The notes: generated by a model from the sequence alone, not told the origin. Shown: positions 26,018 through 34,619, counted from the first letter of the stretch. The stretch: DNA of 64,000 bases from an uncultured Christensenella sp. (GCA_910579205.1 CAJTTD010000006.1:62001-126000); one strand, 5' to 3'. Translations and numbers: made by a program.

Positions 26018-27481
26018 ATGGCAAAAACAAAACCGACGAACGTTCTGTTCGTTACATCGGAAGCCGATCCGTTCGCGGTAACGGGCGGAATGGGCGAGGT
26101 TTGCACGGCGCTTCCGCGCGCGCTCAACAAAGCGAAAAAGACGGACGCGCGGGTAATGCTCCCGCTATACGAGGACGTTGCCGAACGCTACAAGTCGAAC
26201 ATGACGTTTGTCTGCAACATTACGGTCGGCTTGTCGTGGCGTAACCAATACTGCGGGCTTTTCCGCATGGAGCACGAAGGCGTTGTATATTACTTTGTGG
26301 ATAACGAGTATTATTTCAAACGCGCCAACTACTACGGATACTACGACGATGCGGAGCGGTTCGCGTTCTTTTCCAAAGCGGCGCTCGAACTTTTGCCTTA
26401 CATCGACTTCAAACCCGATGTTTTGCAGTCGAACGATCACTTGACCGCGCTTGTGCCCGTATACTACGCGCTCGAATACAAGAACAGAGCGGGCTACGAA
26501 AAAATAAAGAACGTATTTACCGTTCACAACATAAATTACCAAGGCATATACCCGCTCATCATCGCGGGCGACGTATTTGGAGTTTCCAACGACGATCTGC
26601 ACGTGATCGAGCATAACGGCACTATCAATTTGGTAAAAGGCGCGCTTATCACGTGCGACAAAATTGTTACCATGTCGCCGCAGTACGCGCGCGAAATACG
26701 CCTTCCCGAGTTTTCGGGCGGACTGGACGGCGTGCTCATAGAGGAACGCGACAAGTTGGTGGGCATTTTGAACGGCATCGACGTGGACGAGTACGACCCC
26801 CAAACTTCGCAGTCGCTGTTCGTAAACTACAACGCTCAGACTTTGGAGTCGAAAGTCAAAAATAAGCTCGAGCTTCAGCGCATGCTGTCCTTGCCCGAAG
26901 ATGCGGAAATCCCCGTCGTGTGCATGATAGCGCACATGGCAGCCCACAAAGGCTACGATCTTTTGCGCAAGTCGATAAACAAGGTCGGACCGGACGGCAA
27001 TCTTTTGGATACGAACATCCAGCTCATAATAATGGGTCAGGGCGACCGCGACGTGGAAGGGTACTTTATGCACGTGCAAAACATGTACGACCGCAGAGTG
27101 CGCACCATAATATCGTTCAACCGCGATCTCGCGAAAAAGGTGTACGCCGCAGCCGATATGTGTTTGATCCCGTCGAGAACGGAACCGTGCGGACTTACTC
27201 AAATGGCGGCATGCCGATTCGGCGCCGTGCCCATAGTCCACGCAACGGGCGGACTCATAGATTCCATCAAAGACTGCGAAAAACATGCCGACGGCACGGG
27301 CTTTATGTTCGAGGGATACGATTCGGACGTTATGGACAAAACAATAACGCGTGCGGTCTCCATGTATTACTATCACAGACCCGAATGGATCGAACTGCAA
27401 AAGCGTTGCATGACTTATGATTTCTCATGGAACAAGTCGGCAAAAACATACGACAATCTATACCGCAATCTCATCGGGTAA
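26018..27481 (+). CDS. glgA: Glycogen synthase GlgA
   Basis: GT5 enzyme adding glucose from ADP-glucose to glycogen, 487 residues. The N-terminal glycine loop reads FAVTGGMGEV (about 19-28); the Lys of the usual KxGGL motif is Val here. The C-terminal domain keeps the nucleotide-sugar region: LIPSRTEPCGLTQMAACRFG (split here as about 385-405) and the ATGGL of the acceptor loop. AGGAGG lies before ATG 26018. The 120 bases between glgB and glgA hold no terminator, so they are co-transcribed. No glgC (ADP-glucose synthase) is in the window, so the precursor enzyme must be elsewhere. Confidence 0.93.
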   Translation: MAKTKPTNVLFVTSEADPFAVTGGMGEVCTALPRALNKAKKTDARVMLPLYEDVAERYKSNMTFVCNITVGLSWRNQYCGLFRMEHEGVVYYFVDNEYYFKRANYYGYYDDAERFAFFSKAALELLPYIDFKPDVLQSNDHLTALVPVYYALEYKNRAGYEKIKNVFTVHNINYQGIYPLIIAGDVFGVSNDDLHVIEHNGTINLVKGALITCDKIVTMSPQYAREIRLPEFSGGLDGVLIEERDKLVGILNGIDVDEYDPQTSQSLFVNYNAQTLESKVKNKLELQRMLSLPEDAEIPVVCMIAHMAAHKGYDLLRKSINKVGPDGNLLDTNIQLIIMGQGDRDVEGYFMHVQNMYDRRVRTIISFNRDLAKKVYAAADMCLIPSRTEPCGLTQMAACRFGAVPIVHATGGLIDSIKDCEKHADGTGFMFEGYDSDVMDKTITRAVSMYYYHRPEWIELQKRCMTYDFSWNKSAKTYDNLYRNLIG

Positions 27482-27529
27482 TACCGATCTTATACCGCAA
27501 ATAAACCAGATAACAGCTACGGAGGAGAG

Positions 27530-29959
27530 ATGAAAAAAACAACCAATGAAGTGCAGGAGCTTATACTCGATAAGCTCGCGCGCTATTTCGCGATCACGCC
27601 CGAAAAGGCGACCGAGGAACAGATCTACAAAGCCGTTTCGCTTGTGGTACGCGATCTTTTACTGCAAAAGAAGCAAGAGAACAACGCGCGTATCGCCGAC
27701 GGCAAGTATAAACGCGTTTATTACATCTGCATGGAGTTCTTGATAGGCAGATCGCTCAAAAACAATCTGTTCAATTTGGGTCTCACCGATCAAGTTGACG
27801 AGTGCCTCAAAAAGATGAATTTCTCGCTTGAAAACATATTCGAGCGCGAGTCGGACGCGGGTCTCGGCAACGGCGGATTGGGTCGGCTTGCATCGTGCTT
27901 TATGGACAGCCTTGCTACGCTCAACTATCCCGCCATGGGCTTTACGATCAAATACGAATACGGATTGTTCCGTCAACGCATTGTAGACAATCAGCAAGTG
28001 GAACTTCCCGACATGTGGTTGCCGAGCGGCGAAGTTTGGATGATGCCGCGTTCGGACAAACGCTTTACCGTAAATATCGGCGGCAGCATTCAAGAGTACG
28101 AAGAAAACGGCAAAATGCGCGTGCGCTACATCGACAGTCAGCAAGTAGACGCGCTCGCTTACGACGTAATGATCTCGGGCTACGGCGACAATGCGGGCGT
28201 CAGCGTTTTGCGCTTGTGGTCGGCGACTTCGACCGCGCAGTTCGATATGCGTTCGTTCTCGCAAGGCGATTACGAAAAGGCGATGCAGCGCGAAAACGAG
28301 GCGGAGCTTATTTCCAAAGTCCTCTATCCGTCGGACGACCATAGCCAAGGCAAGCAGCTTCGCTTGCAGCAAGAGTATTTCTTGGTCTCCGCATCGTTGC
28401 AGAGCATATTAAAGGATCACTTGCGCCTTTACAAGAGCCTTAAAAACTTGCCCGAAAAAGCGGTCATCCACGCCAACGATACGCACCCCGCGCTCGCTAT
28501 ACCCGAGCTTATGCGTTTGTTGATGGACGAACACGATTATTCGTGGGACGACGCGTGGGACATAACGAGCCGCACCGTCAACTACACCAATCACACCGTT
28601 ATGGCGGAAGCGCTCGAAAAGTGGGACGAAAACACGTTCAGAAACGTGTTGCCGCGCATTTATTCCATAACCTGCGAGATCAACCGCAGATTTATCGCCG
28701 CCATGCAAGAGAAAAACGTGGACAGCGCCAAGATCGCCAATATGCAGATAATATTCGGCAACCAAGTGAAAATGGCTAACCTCTGCGTTTACGGCTCTCA
28801 AAAGGTGAACGGCGTTTCGGCGCTCCACAGCGATATAATCAAACAGACTATATTCAGCGACTTCAACGAGATATATCCCGACAGATTTACCAACGTTACC
28901 AACGGCATCACGCATCGCCGCTGGCTCATACAGTCCAACCCCAATCTGTCCGCGCTCATAAGCGAGCTTATAGGCGACGATTTTTACACCAAGCCCGAGA
29001 CGTTGAGCGGCTTGATGAAGTTCGTCAATGATAAGACTGTGCTTGAAAAAGTCGGCAAGATAAAACAACTGAATAAGAAGGACTATGCGCAGTACGTCCT
29101 CAAGACGACGGGCTTTAAACTCAATCCCGAATCGCGTTTCGACACACAGATCAAACGGTTGCACGAGTACAAGCGTCAGCTTTTGAACGTGCTCAAGATA
29201 GTGCATTGCTATCTCGATCTTCTCGACGATCCCGACAAAAAGGTAACGCCGCAAACGTTTATATTCGGCGCAAAGGCGGCGGGCAGCTATATGCATGCCA
29301 AGCGCATAATACAGCTTATAAACTGCTTGTCCAAGGAGATCCAGTCCAATCCCAAGATCAAGCAAAAGCTCGACGTTATGTTCGTGGAAAATTACAACGT
29401 AACTCAAGCCGAACACTTGATCCCCGCAAGCGAAGTCAGCGAGCAGATATCTCTCGCGGGCAAGGAAGCTTCGGGTACGTCCAACATGAAGTTTATGATA
29501 AACGGCGCGGTAACGCTCGGCACTCTCGACGGAGCAAACGTGGAGATAGGCGAGTATGTGGGCGACGACAATATCTTTATTTTCGGACTTAAGACGGAAG
29601 AAGTGGAACGTGCGTGGCGCGCGGGCTACAATTCGTCCACTATCTACACGCACAACGACGAGATAAAGCGCGTCGTAGACAGACTGCGCGTCGGCTTTGC
29701 GGGCGAGAGCTTCTCCGATATCGCCGACTACTTGATAGCGGGCAACTACAACGTGGCAGACCCGTACATGTGCTTGCTCGACTTTGACGATTATATAAAG
29801 GCGACGCAGCGTATGGACGCGGCATACTCGGACAAAAACAAGTGGAACAAGATGGCGCTCATCAACGTAGCGCAAGCGGGCATATTCTCGTCCGACAGAT
29901 CGATAAACGATTACGCCAAGCATATCTGGAATTTGAAAAAAGTAAAACGTCCGCTGTAA
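27530..29959 (+). CDS. glgP: Glycogen/alpha-glucan phosphorylase GlgP
   Basis: GT35, 809 residues, full length. Releases glucose-1-phosphate from glycogen using pyridoxal phosphate. The N-terminal block GLGNGGLGRLASCFMDS and the PLP-lysine region EASGTSNMKFMINGAVTLG (Lys near 660) are intact, as are IKRLHEYKRQLLN and HTNHTV-type active-site segments (NYTNHTVMAEALE). GGAGGAG precedes ATG 27530, 48 bases after glgA. Synthesis and breakdown enzymes are thus in the same operon. Confidence 0.96.
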   Translation: MKKTTNEVQELILDKLARYFAITPEKATEEQIYKAVSLVVRDLLLQKKQENNARIADGKYKRVYYICMEFLIGRSLKNNLFNLGLTDQVDECLKKMNFSLENIFERESDAGLGNGGLGRLASCFMDSLATLNYPAMGFTIKYEYGLFRQRIVDNQQVELPDMWLPSGEVWMMPRSDKRFTVNIGGSIQEYEENGKMRVRYIDSQQVDALAYDVMISGYGDNAGVSVLRLWSATSTAQFDMRSFSQGDYEKAMQRENEAELISKVLYPSDDHSQGKQLRLQQEYFLVSASLQSILKDHLRLYKSLKNLPEKAVIHANDTHPALAIPELMRLLMDEHDYSWDDAWDITSRTVNYTNHTVMAEALEKWDENTFRNVLPRIYSITCEINRRFIAAMQEKNVDSAKIANMQIIFGNQVKMANLCVYGSQKVNGVSALHSDIIKQTIFSDFNEIYPDRFTNVTNGITHRRWLIQSNPNLSALISELIGDDFYTKPETLSGLMKFVNDKTVLEKVGKIKQLNKKDYAQYVLKTTGFKLNPESRFDTQIKRLHEYKRQLLNVLKIVHCYLDLLDDPDKKVTPQTFIFGAKAAGSYMHAKRIIQLINCLSKEIQSNPKIKQKLDVMFVENYNVTQAEHLIPASEVSEQISLAGKEASGTSNMKFMINGAVTLGTLDGANVEIGEYVGDDNIFIFGLKTEEVERAWRAGYNSSTIYTHNDEIKRVVDRLRVGFAGESFSDIADYLIAGNYNVADPYMCLLDFDDYIKATQRMDAAYSDKNKWNKMALINVAQAGIFSSDRSINDYAKHIWNLKKVKRPL

Positions 29960-29984
29960 TATCGGGCGACGTAAGGAGTGTATC

Positions 29985-31856
29985 ATGAGTAAAACCGTTA
30001 CGTTTTTTCCCAACTGCAAAAAACACAAAACGCCTATCGGCGCTGCAAAAGTAGACGAGCCTATCAATTTGATCCTTAAATTTACGCGTCCGCAAAATCC
30101 GTCCGAAGTCTATCTCGTATTGACTAAGGACGGCGAGGACGCCGTAAAGTACGCAATGAAGCTCGTCAAGGACGACGAGGGCGAATTCGTCTATTCCATT
30201 ACCGTAAAGGTAACCTCGTCGGGACTGTATTTTTATCATTTCGAGATACAGAACGAAGAGCAGTCGTACCGCGTTGGCAGCGATACCGATCTAAGCGCGT
30301 TGCTCGGCAAAGGTCAGGAATGGCAGCTTACGGTAACGCAAGACGATTACGCTCCCACGTTTTTGGACGGCGGCGTGATATACGAGATCATGCCCGATAG
30401 ATTTTTTATCGGCGGCGAGCGCAATAAGACAAAGCCGTACGCCGATTACCGCGACGATTGGGGCGGAGTTCCCGAGTTCCGCGCCGATGAAAACGGCAAA
30501 GTCAAAAACGTGGACTTTTTCGGCGGCAATCTCAAGGGCATAACCAAAAAACTTACATACTTGAAGAATCTCGGCGTAACGTGCATTTATTTGACGCCGA
30601 TATTCGAAGCGCATTCCAACCATAAATACGACACGGGCAACTATATGCGCGTGGACAGCGATTTCGGCACGATAGACGACCTCAAGGATCTCATCAAAAA
30701 AGCCGATAAGCGCGGTATAAAGATAATACTCGAGGGCGTGTTCTCGCACACGGGCGACGACAGCATATACTTCAACAAATACGGCAACTACGACGGCACG
30801 GGCGCGTACAATTCGGTCAAGTCGCCCTATTACGGCTGGTACAAGTTCAAAAATTGGCCGAACGAATACGACTGCCGTTACAACATCGACATCATGCCCG
30901 ACACCGACGACTCCAACGCCGCATTCGACGAGTTTGTAAGCGGCGCGGAGGGCGTTATCCGTTACTGGACGCGGCTCGGTCTCGGCGGCTGGAAGCTCGA
31001 CGTTTGCGAAAAACTGTCCGACGAGTTTATAGCGCACTGCGCGTATGCCGCCAAGCGCGAGAATGCCGAAGCCGTAATGTATGGTGAAGTGTTCATGGAC
31101 GCGTCAAACATGATAGTGGATAACAAGCGCAGATGCTTCGTTACCGACGGCAAGATCGACAGCGTTACCAACTATCCGTTCAAGGAAGATATTCTTAATT
31201 TCGTGCGGTGCGGCGACAGCAACCGTTTGAACAGCACGGTTGGCTATGTTCTCAACAACTATCCCAAGCGCGCCGTAGACAGCTTGATGAATATTCTCGG
31301 TAACCACGACACCGCGCGCGCTATGACGGTGCTCGGCGACAACGGAACTATCACGAGCAAGGAAGACAAGGCGACGGCGACCGTAAAGAACAGAGACGAA
31401 GCGGTCAAACTCGTTAAACTTGCGTCGGCTTTGCAATACACCTTGCCCGGAGTGCCGTGCGTGTACTACGGCGACGAGATAGGCATGGAAGGCTTCCAAG
31501 ACCCGTTCAACCGTAAATGCTATACGTGGGGCGAAGGCGACAAGGACCTTTTGAGATGGTACAAAAAGCTCGGCGCAGTCCGAGCCAACGAGCGCAAAGT
31601 TTTTGCGCACGGACATTATTGCAGCGTCGATACCGACCACGGCGTGATGTTCTTTAAGCGCAAGGAAGGCGACGAGATAGTATATGTCGTTGTAAATAAT
31701 TCGGGCAGCGAGTACGTTCCCGAACTTCCCAAGGGCGAGTACACCGATCTCATTACGTATAAACCGTTCAAAGGCAAAGTCGCAGATAAAGACGTCGCTA
31801 TAATCAAGGCGACCGAACAGACCGTTTTCCCCGAAAAGAAAAGCCGTAAGGCGTAG
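29985..31856 (+). CDS. GH13 alpha-amylase family glycosidase, cytoplasmic
   Basis: 623 residues, no signal peptide. An N-terminal Ig-like domain (about 1-110) of the CBM34/pullulanase type, then a GH13 barrel: YEIMPDRFF, nucleophile Asp in GGWKLDVCEK (about 339), Glu in MYGEVFMDA (about 368) and Asp in ILGNHDTARA (about 441), ending in a small beta domain. The layout suits a neopullulanase, cyclomaltodextrinase or alpha-amylase acting on glycogen fragments. Specificity cannot be chosen. AAGGAG precedes ATG 29985, 26 bases after glgP; last gene of the cluster. Confidence 0.9.
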   Translation: MSKTVTFFPNCKKHKTPIGAAKVDEPINLILKFTRPQNPSEVYLVLTKDGEDAVKYAMKLVKDDEGEFVYSITVKVTSSGLYFYHFEIQNEEQSYRVGSDTDLSALLGKGQEWQLTVTQDDYAPTFLDGGVIYEIMPDRFFIGGERNKTKPYADYRDDWGGVPEFRADENGKVKNVDFFGGNLKGITKKLTYLKNLGVTCIYLTPIFEAHSNHKYDTGNYMRVDSDFGTIDDLKDLIKKADKRGIKIILEGVFSHTGDDSIYFNKYGNYDGTGAYNSVKSPYYGWYKFKNWPNEYDCRYNIDIMPDTDDSNAAFDEFVSGAEGVIRYWTRLGLGGWKLDVCEKLSDEFIAHCAYAAKRENAEAVMYGEVFMDASNMIVDNKRRCFVTDGKIDSVTNYPFKEDILNFVRCGDSNRLNSTVGYVLNNYPKRAVDSLMNILGNHDTARAMTVLGDNGTITSKEDKATATVKNRDEAVKLVKLASALQYTLPGVPCVYYGDEIGMEGFQDPFNRKCYTWGEGDKDLLRWYKKLGAVRANERKVFAHGHYCSVDTDHGVMFFKRKEGDEIVYVVVNNSGSEYVPELPKGEYTDLITYKPFKGKVADKDVAIIKATEQTVFPEKKSRKA

Positions 31857-31982
31857 GAGAATATTATTAAAATGTGTTAGCCACTCGTACGGCAGTCGTA
31901 ACGGCGAGCGCGTGCGCTTGCTTGATGTGCGTTTAAATGGGTAAGAACGAGACGTATCTCGATCAGATACCAAGCTTCGGAA

Positions 31983-32048
31983 CGAGCGGGCTATTAGGAA
32001 CATCGTCAATATGTGTAAGATCGCTCGCCTACGGGAGAGCGATTTTTA
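31983..32048 (+). promoter_or_regulatory. Terminator/attenuator-like structure between the amylase and GNAT genes
   Basis: ATCGCTC (32020-32026) pairs with GAGCGAT (32037-32043) followed by five T residues: a terminator. Upstream CGAGCG (31983-31988) can instead pair with CGCTCG (32022-32027), which would break the terminator. This could simply end the glycogen operon or attenuate the GNAT gene. No known riboswitch class is recognised in 31857-32018. Confidence 0.5.
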
Positions 32049-32079
32049 ATATCGAGTATAAAAATGATTTGGAGAAAAT

Positions 32080-32613
32080 ATGGAGATCAGACTTCACGTA
32101 CCGACTTATGAAGAGCTGCTATACCGCGAAATGCTATTGGCTGACCCGCAGACCATGAGCTATAACCGCGGTTACGATATCGATTCGCGTAATTACGATA
32201 AAAGTACGGGCGCGATACGGTTTCCGCGCAGCGAGTGGAAAGATTGGTATGAGTATTTTGTGGGTCAAAAGACGGAACGGTATTACGCATATATTGAATG
32301 CGACGGGGAGTTTGTCGGCGAAGTGAATTTGCATAAGAGCAAGCCCGAAAGAAATGTGTTCGACATGGGTATAGTCGTAGAGGCGAAACATAGGGGCAAA
32401 GGGATAGCAAAGGCGGCGTTGATAAAACTGCTCGAAGTCGCGTTTACCGAATACGGCATAGACGCAGTGGAAAACGAGTTCGAGCCGACGCGGCATGCCG
32501 CGCTGAATTTGCACAAGTCGGCGGGGTTCAAAGTGATAGAAACGAACGGTAAGATAGTAAAGCTTATGATCGATAGGAGCGGATATTTTTCGCTGTACGC
32601 GATCGATCGATAA
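32080..32613 (+). CDS. GNAT-family N-acetyltransferase
   Basis: 177 residues, RimJ/RimL-like. The acetyl-CoA binding motif is in VVEAKHRGKGIAKAALIKLL (about 106-125, R/Q-x-x-G-x-G/A type), followed by NEFEPTRHAALNLHKSAGF, the usual beta-5/alpha-4 segment. The substrate (small molecule or protein N-terminus) is unknown. TTGGAGAA precedes ATG 32080. It sits between the glycogen operon and the tRNA-Arg locus, at the edge of the accessory island. Confidence 0.85.
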   Translation: MEIRLHVPTYEELLYREMLLADPQTMSYNRGYDIDSRNYDKSTGAIRFPRSEWKDWYEYFVGQKTERYYAYIECDGEFVGEVNLHKSKPERNVFDMGIVVEAKHRGKGIAKAALIKLLEVAFTEYGIDAVENEFEPTRHAALNLHKSAGFKVIETNGKIVKLMIDRSGYFSLYAIDR

Positions 32614-32713
32614 CAATGCGCAGTACTGCGCGCTAAACAGTTGCTTTTTCTATAATATTGTGGTATGATTAATACCGTGCCGTGGCTGCCGATATCTGTG
32701 ATCATGACGAAAC

Positions 32714-32768
32714 GGCATGACCGAGCGACACACACAATAGTATAACATCCGCACCCGTAGCTCAGCTG
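32714..32768 (+). repeat. Imperfect upstream copy of the tRNA-Arg 5' region
   Basis: The sequence 32715-32768 recurs 75 bases later at 32790-32843. Both copies begin GCATGACCGAGCG and end in ATCCGCACCCGTAGCTCAGCTG; the second continues into the intact tRNA-Arg. The first therefore carries only the first 18 bases of a tRNA-Arg (32751-32768), a truncated tRNA. Confidence 0.8.
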
Positions 32769-32825
32769 TCAGTGTCATTTGACGAATATGCATGACCGAG
32801 CGCAATACGCAACAAAATACAATCC

Positions 32826-32902
32826 GCACCCGTAGCTCAGCTGGATAGAGTATCAGATTCCGATTCTGAGGGTCGCAAGTTCGAATCTTGTCGGGTGTAC
32901 CA
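32826..32902 (+). tRNA. tRNA-Arg, anticodon CCG
   Basis: 77 bases including an encoded CCA. The acceptor stem GCACCCG / CGGGTGT closes with a G1-U72 pair. The anticodon stem TCAGA / TCTGA encloses loop TTCCGAT, giving anticodon CCG (reads CGG). The T-arm AAG-TTCGAAT-CTT is regular. A partial copy of its 5' end lies 75 bases upstream and of its 3' end 206 bases downstream. Confidence 0.95.
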
Positions 32903-32944
32903 TAGAAACAGCCCCCGCATAGCGGGGGCTGTTTCTATGGTACA
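32896..32944. terminator. Perfect 23-bp inverted repeat overlapping the tRNA-Arg 3' end
   Basis: Arms 32896-32918 and 32922-32944 are perfect reverse complements with a 3-base loop (ATA). The GC-rich core ends in TTT, so it can terminate, but the stem also extends through the last 7 bases of the tRNA, including CCA, which is unusual. Confidence 0.75.
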
Positions 32945-33210
32945 CTTGCAAAGAAAGAAGCGCACCGAAGAGTATACGGACAACGGAGAACATGAAAAAA
33001 ACAAGAAAACATAAGTATTAGGTAATACAATCGGTGCGCAGTTCGCTAGGCGCTTGGGCTACGCCCAAAGCCCGCCGCGATCCCGCGGCAATCTTGTCGG
33101 GTGTACACTTGCAAAGAGAGAAGCGCACCGAAAAGTATACGGACAATGAACATCATGAAAAAACAATAAATATAAGTAATGGATAATACATGTGGCGCGC
33201 AATACGTCCC
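32940..33210. repeat. Two tandem imperfect repeats (period 163) downstream of tRNA-Arg
   Basis: GTACACTTGCAAAG starts both copies (32940 and 33103), and each continues with AAGCGCACCGA, AGTATACGGACAA and a run of A-rich sequence ending in TAATACA. They account for most of the gene-free stretch 32903-33251. No ORF of interest lies in it. Confidence 0.75.
33049..33106. repeat. Island hairpin repeat A, ending in a tRNA-Arg 3'-end copy
   Basis: A hairpin (CTTGGGC / GCCCAAAG) followed by the palindrome CCGCGATCCCGCGG and then AATCTTGTCGGGTGTAC (33090-33106), which is identical to bases 32884-32900 of the tRNA-Arg gene. That 17-bp direct repeat has the look of an attachment-site duplication. Related elements occur at 37310 and 39149. 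Confidence 0.7.
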
Positions 33211-33251
33211 ATTCTCACGCGCAGTCGTTCTTTGCCGAGTGAATGACAGTT

Positions 33252-33716
33252 TTATTTATACGGCGTTTTATCGTCCGTTCTGCCAAGCAGATAATCAATA
33301 GACACATTGAAATAGTTTGCAATAATGATCAAATCGTCGATCAGCGGTAAACAATTCAGTTTGTACCATTGAGCAATGTTGTTTCTGTGTATAAGCAATT
33401 TTTGAGCTAACTCGTATCTTGTTCGGATACCGTGTTCTATTCTCAGTTCTTCCAGCCGTTCCAAAAAACTTTTAGGACACTTTGACTTATCAAAGTACTC
33501 GTCGTCAGTGTCGGCTATTAAATACTCTATCGATATATCGAAGTAATCGGCGATACTGATTAGAGATGGGGTCTTTGGAACAATTCCGTAGTTCAGAGCA
33601 TTAGCAAAAGTAGAGCGATTTATGCCTATGATCTCGGCTTTCTTCTCTTTGCTTTTGGCTTCTATATCGCTTGTAAGCTCAATAAACCTTTTTTGAAAAT
33701 TCGTTGAAATAGCCAT
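33252..33716 (-). CDS. Transcriptional repressor with two tandem Cro/CI-type HTH domains
   Basis: 154 residues. Two XRE-family helix-turn-helix units: about 8-65 (SKEKKAEIIGINRSTFANAL...ISIADYFDISIEYLI) and about 85-150 (YELAQKLLIHRNNIAQWYKL...IANYFNVSIDYLL), each ending in the usual D/N-YF-x-V/I-S-x-x-YL. AAAAGGT lies before ATG 33716 on the minus strand; a longer frame to 33878 has no support. It is divergent from the SLOG gene, and a perfect dyad and a half-site repeat lie between them, so it likely controls that promoter and its own. Confidence 0.85.
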   Translation of the reverse strand: MAISTNFQKRFIELTSDIEAKSKEKKAEIIGINRSTFANALNYGIVPKTPSLISIADYFDISIEYLIADTDDEYFDKSKCPKSFLERLEELRIEHGIRTRYELAQKLLIHRNNIAQWYKLNCLPLIDDLIIIANYFNVSIDYLLGRTDDKTPYK

Positions 33717-33734
33717 TATATCATACCTTTTGCA

Positions 33735-33809
33735 ATTAGACAATAAACAATTTACATTGTCGTTATTTAATGATATAATATGCCTATTGCGTATTAGACA
33801 ATATGCAAT
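33735..33809 (+). promoter_or_regulatory. Divergent control region: promoter flanked by repressor-type operators
   Basis: A promoter for the SLOG gene, TTTACA (33751-33756), 17-base spacer, TATAAT (33774-33779). A perfect dyad, ATTGC-g-TATT-agac-AATA-t-GCAAT (33786-33809), sits at the predicted transcription start. The 11-mer ATTAGACAATA within it (33793-33803) is repeated just upstream of the -35 box (33735-33745). Binding at both would block the promoter. That the double-HTH protein binds here is inference. Confidence 0.7.
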
Positions 33810-33851
33810 GCGTATAGTCGTAGTGTATGCAAAGCATGGATAGGGGTTATT

Positions 33852-34319
33852 ATGAAATCTTGCGCCTTTTTCGGACATCGTAATATGAATGTCGAACAGT
33901 ATAGAGAGAAACTGTCGGAGACATTGAAAGACCTAATAGAGAATAAGGGCGTTACTCAGTTTTATTCGGGTTTTCGCGGAGACTTCGATGTGTATTGCAG
34001 CTATCTTATATACGAGCTTAAGGGCAGTTATCCGCAGATAAAGAACACAATGGTATTGTCATATATTCCCGAAACAAAGGACAACTGCGAATATGCATTT
34101 GCCTTGCCGAAGTGTTTTGATGACAGTGTGTATCTTTTGGAAAGAAGAGTTCCTAAGCGGCTTGCTATTATCGAAACCAATAAATGTTTGGTCGATATGG
34201 TTGATTTTATTGTCGCGGGAGTTATGACACATTGCGGCGGGGCTTACATGGCTTGCGAGTATGCTTATAAAAGAAAAAAGCCGATCATTAGCATGATCGA
34301 CGGTTGGGGCATAATATAA
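33852..34319 (+). CDS. SLOG-family nucleotide-binding protein
   Basis: 155 residues, single Rossmann-like SLOG domain (YpsA/DUF1273 relatives). The N-terminus CAFFGHRNM matches the family's C-x-[FI]-[FTI]-GHR motif, followed by FYSGFRGDFDVYCS (phosphate/nucleotide loop) and VDFIVAGVMTHCGGA. SLOG proteins are thought to sense nucleotide-derived messengers and are common near phage and defence genes. AGGGG precedes ATG 33852. It is divergent from the HTH repressor. Confidence 0.75.
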   Translation: MKSCAFFGHRNMNVEQYREKLSETLKDLIENKGVTQFYSGFRGDFDVYCSYLIYELKGSYPQIKNTMVLSYIPETKDNCEYAFALPKCFDDSVYLLERRVPKRLAIIETNKCLVDMVDFIVAGVMTHCGGAYMACEYAYKRKKPIISMIDGWGII

Positions 34320-34384
34320 AATGAATTAGATACTCGTCATCGCTGTAAGTATGTAGAGTAGTTTATATTTTTGTTTGAAAACGG

Positions 34385-34413
34385 TTGACAACTTAAGGTC
34401 TATTTGCTATTAT
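34385..34413 (+). promoter_or_regulatory. Promoter of the RNase III-like operon
   Basis: TTGACA (34385-34390), 17-base spacer, TATTAT (34408-34413). It predicts a leader of about 200 bases before ATG 34620. Confidence 0.75.
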
Positions 34414-34540
34414 AAAACAGCAGACGGCATTTGGATACGAATAGTCGGACATAAAACAAAATGAATTTGCCACATTGTTATGCAAGTGACATATGGCAAA
34501 GCGGAATGATTTATGTAACACTCATTTGTATAGCGGATGT

Positions 34541-34576
34541 CTAACGATCACTCGCGGTAGTGAGTTTTTTCGTTAG
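34541..34576 (+). promoter_or_regulatory. Structured leader hairpin upstream of the RNase III-like gene
   Basis: Outer arms CTAACGA / TCGTTAG enclose an inner stem TCACT / AGTGA with loop CGCGGT and a one-sided T-rich bulge (GTTTTT). Within the 34320-34619 gap it is the only feature besides the promoter. It could be a cleavage site for the enzyme's own product (compare rnc autoregulation in E. coli) or a weak attenuator. Confidence 0.5.
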
Positions 34577-34619
34577 GCTTTCCTTATGCCCTCTGTGAAA
34601 AATACGGAGGATTTTTTAT

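Noticed and set aside
31937..32158. 73-codon plus frame before the GNAT gene
   Set aside because: Runs through the terminator-like structure and overlaps the GNAT gene in another frame; no family.
33717..33878. N-terminal extension of the double-HTH protein
   Set aside because: It would span the operator region and SLOG promoter; the ribosome site fits ATG 33716.
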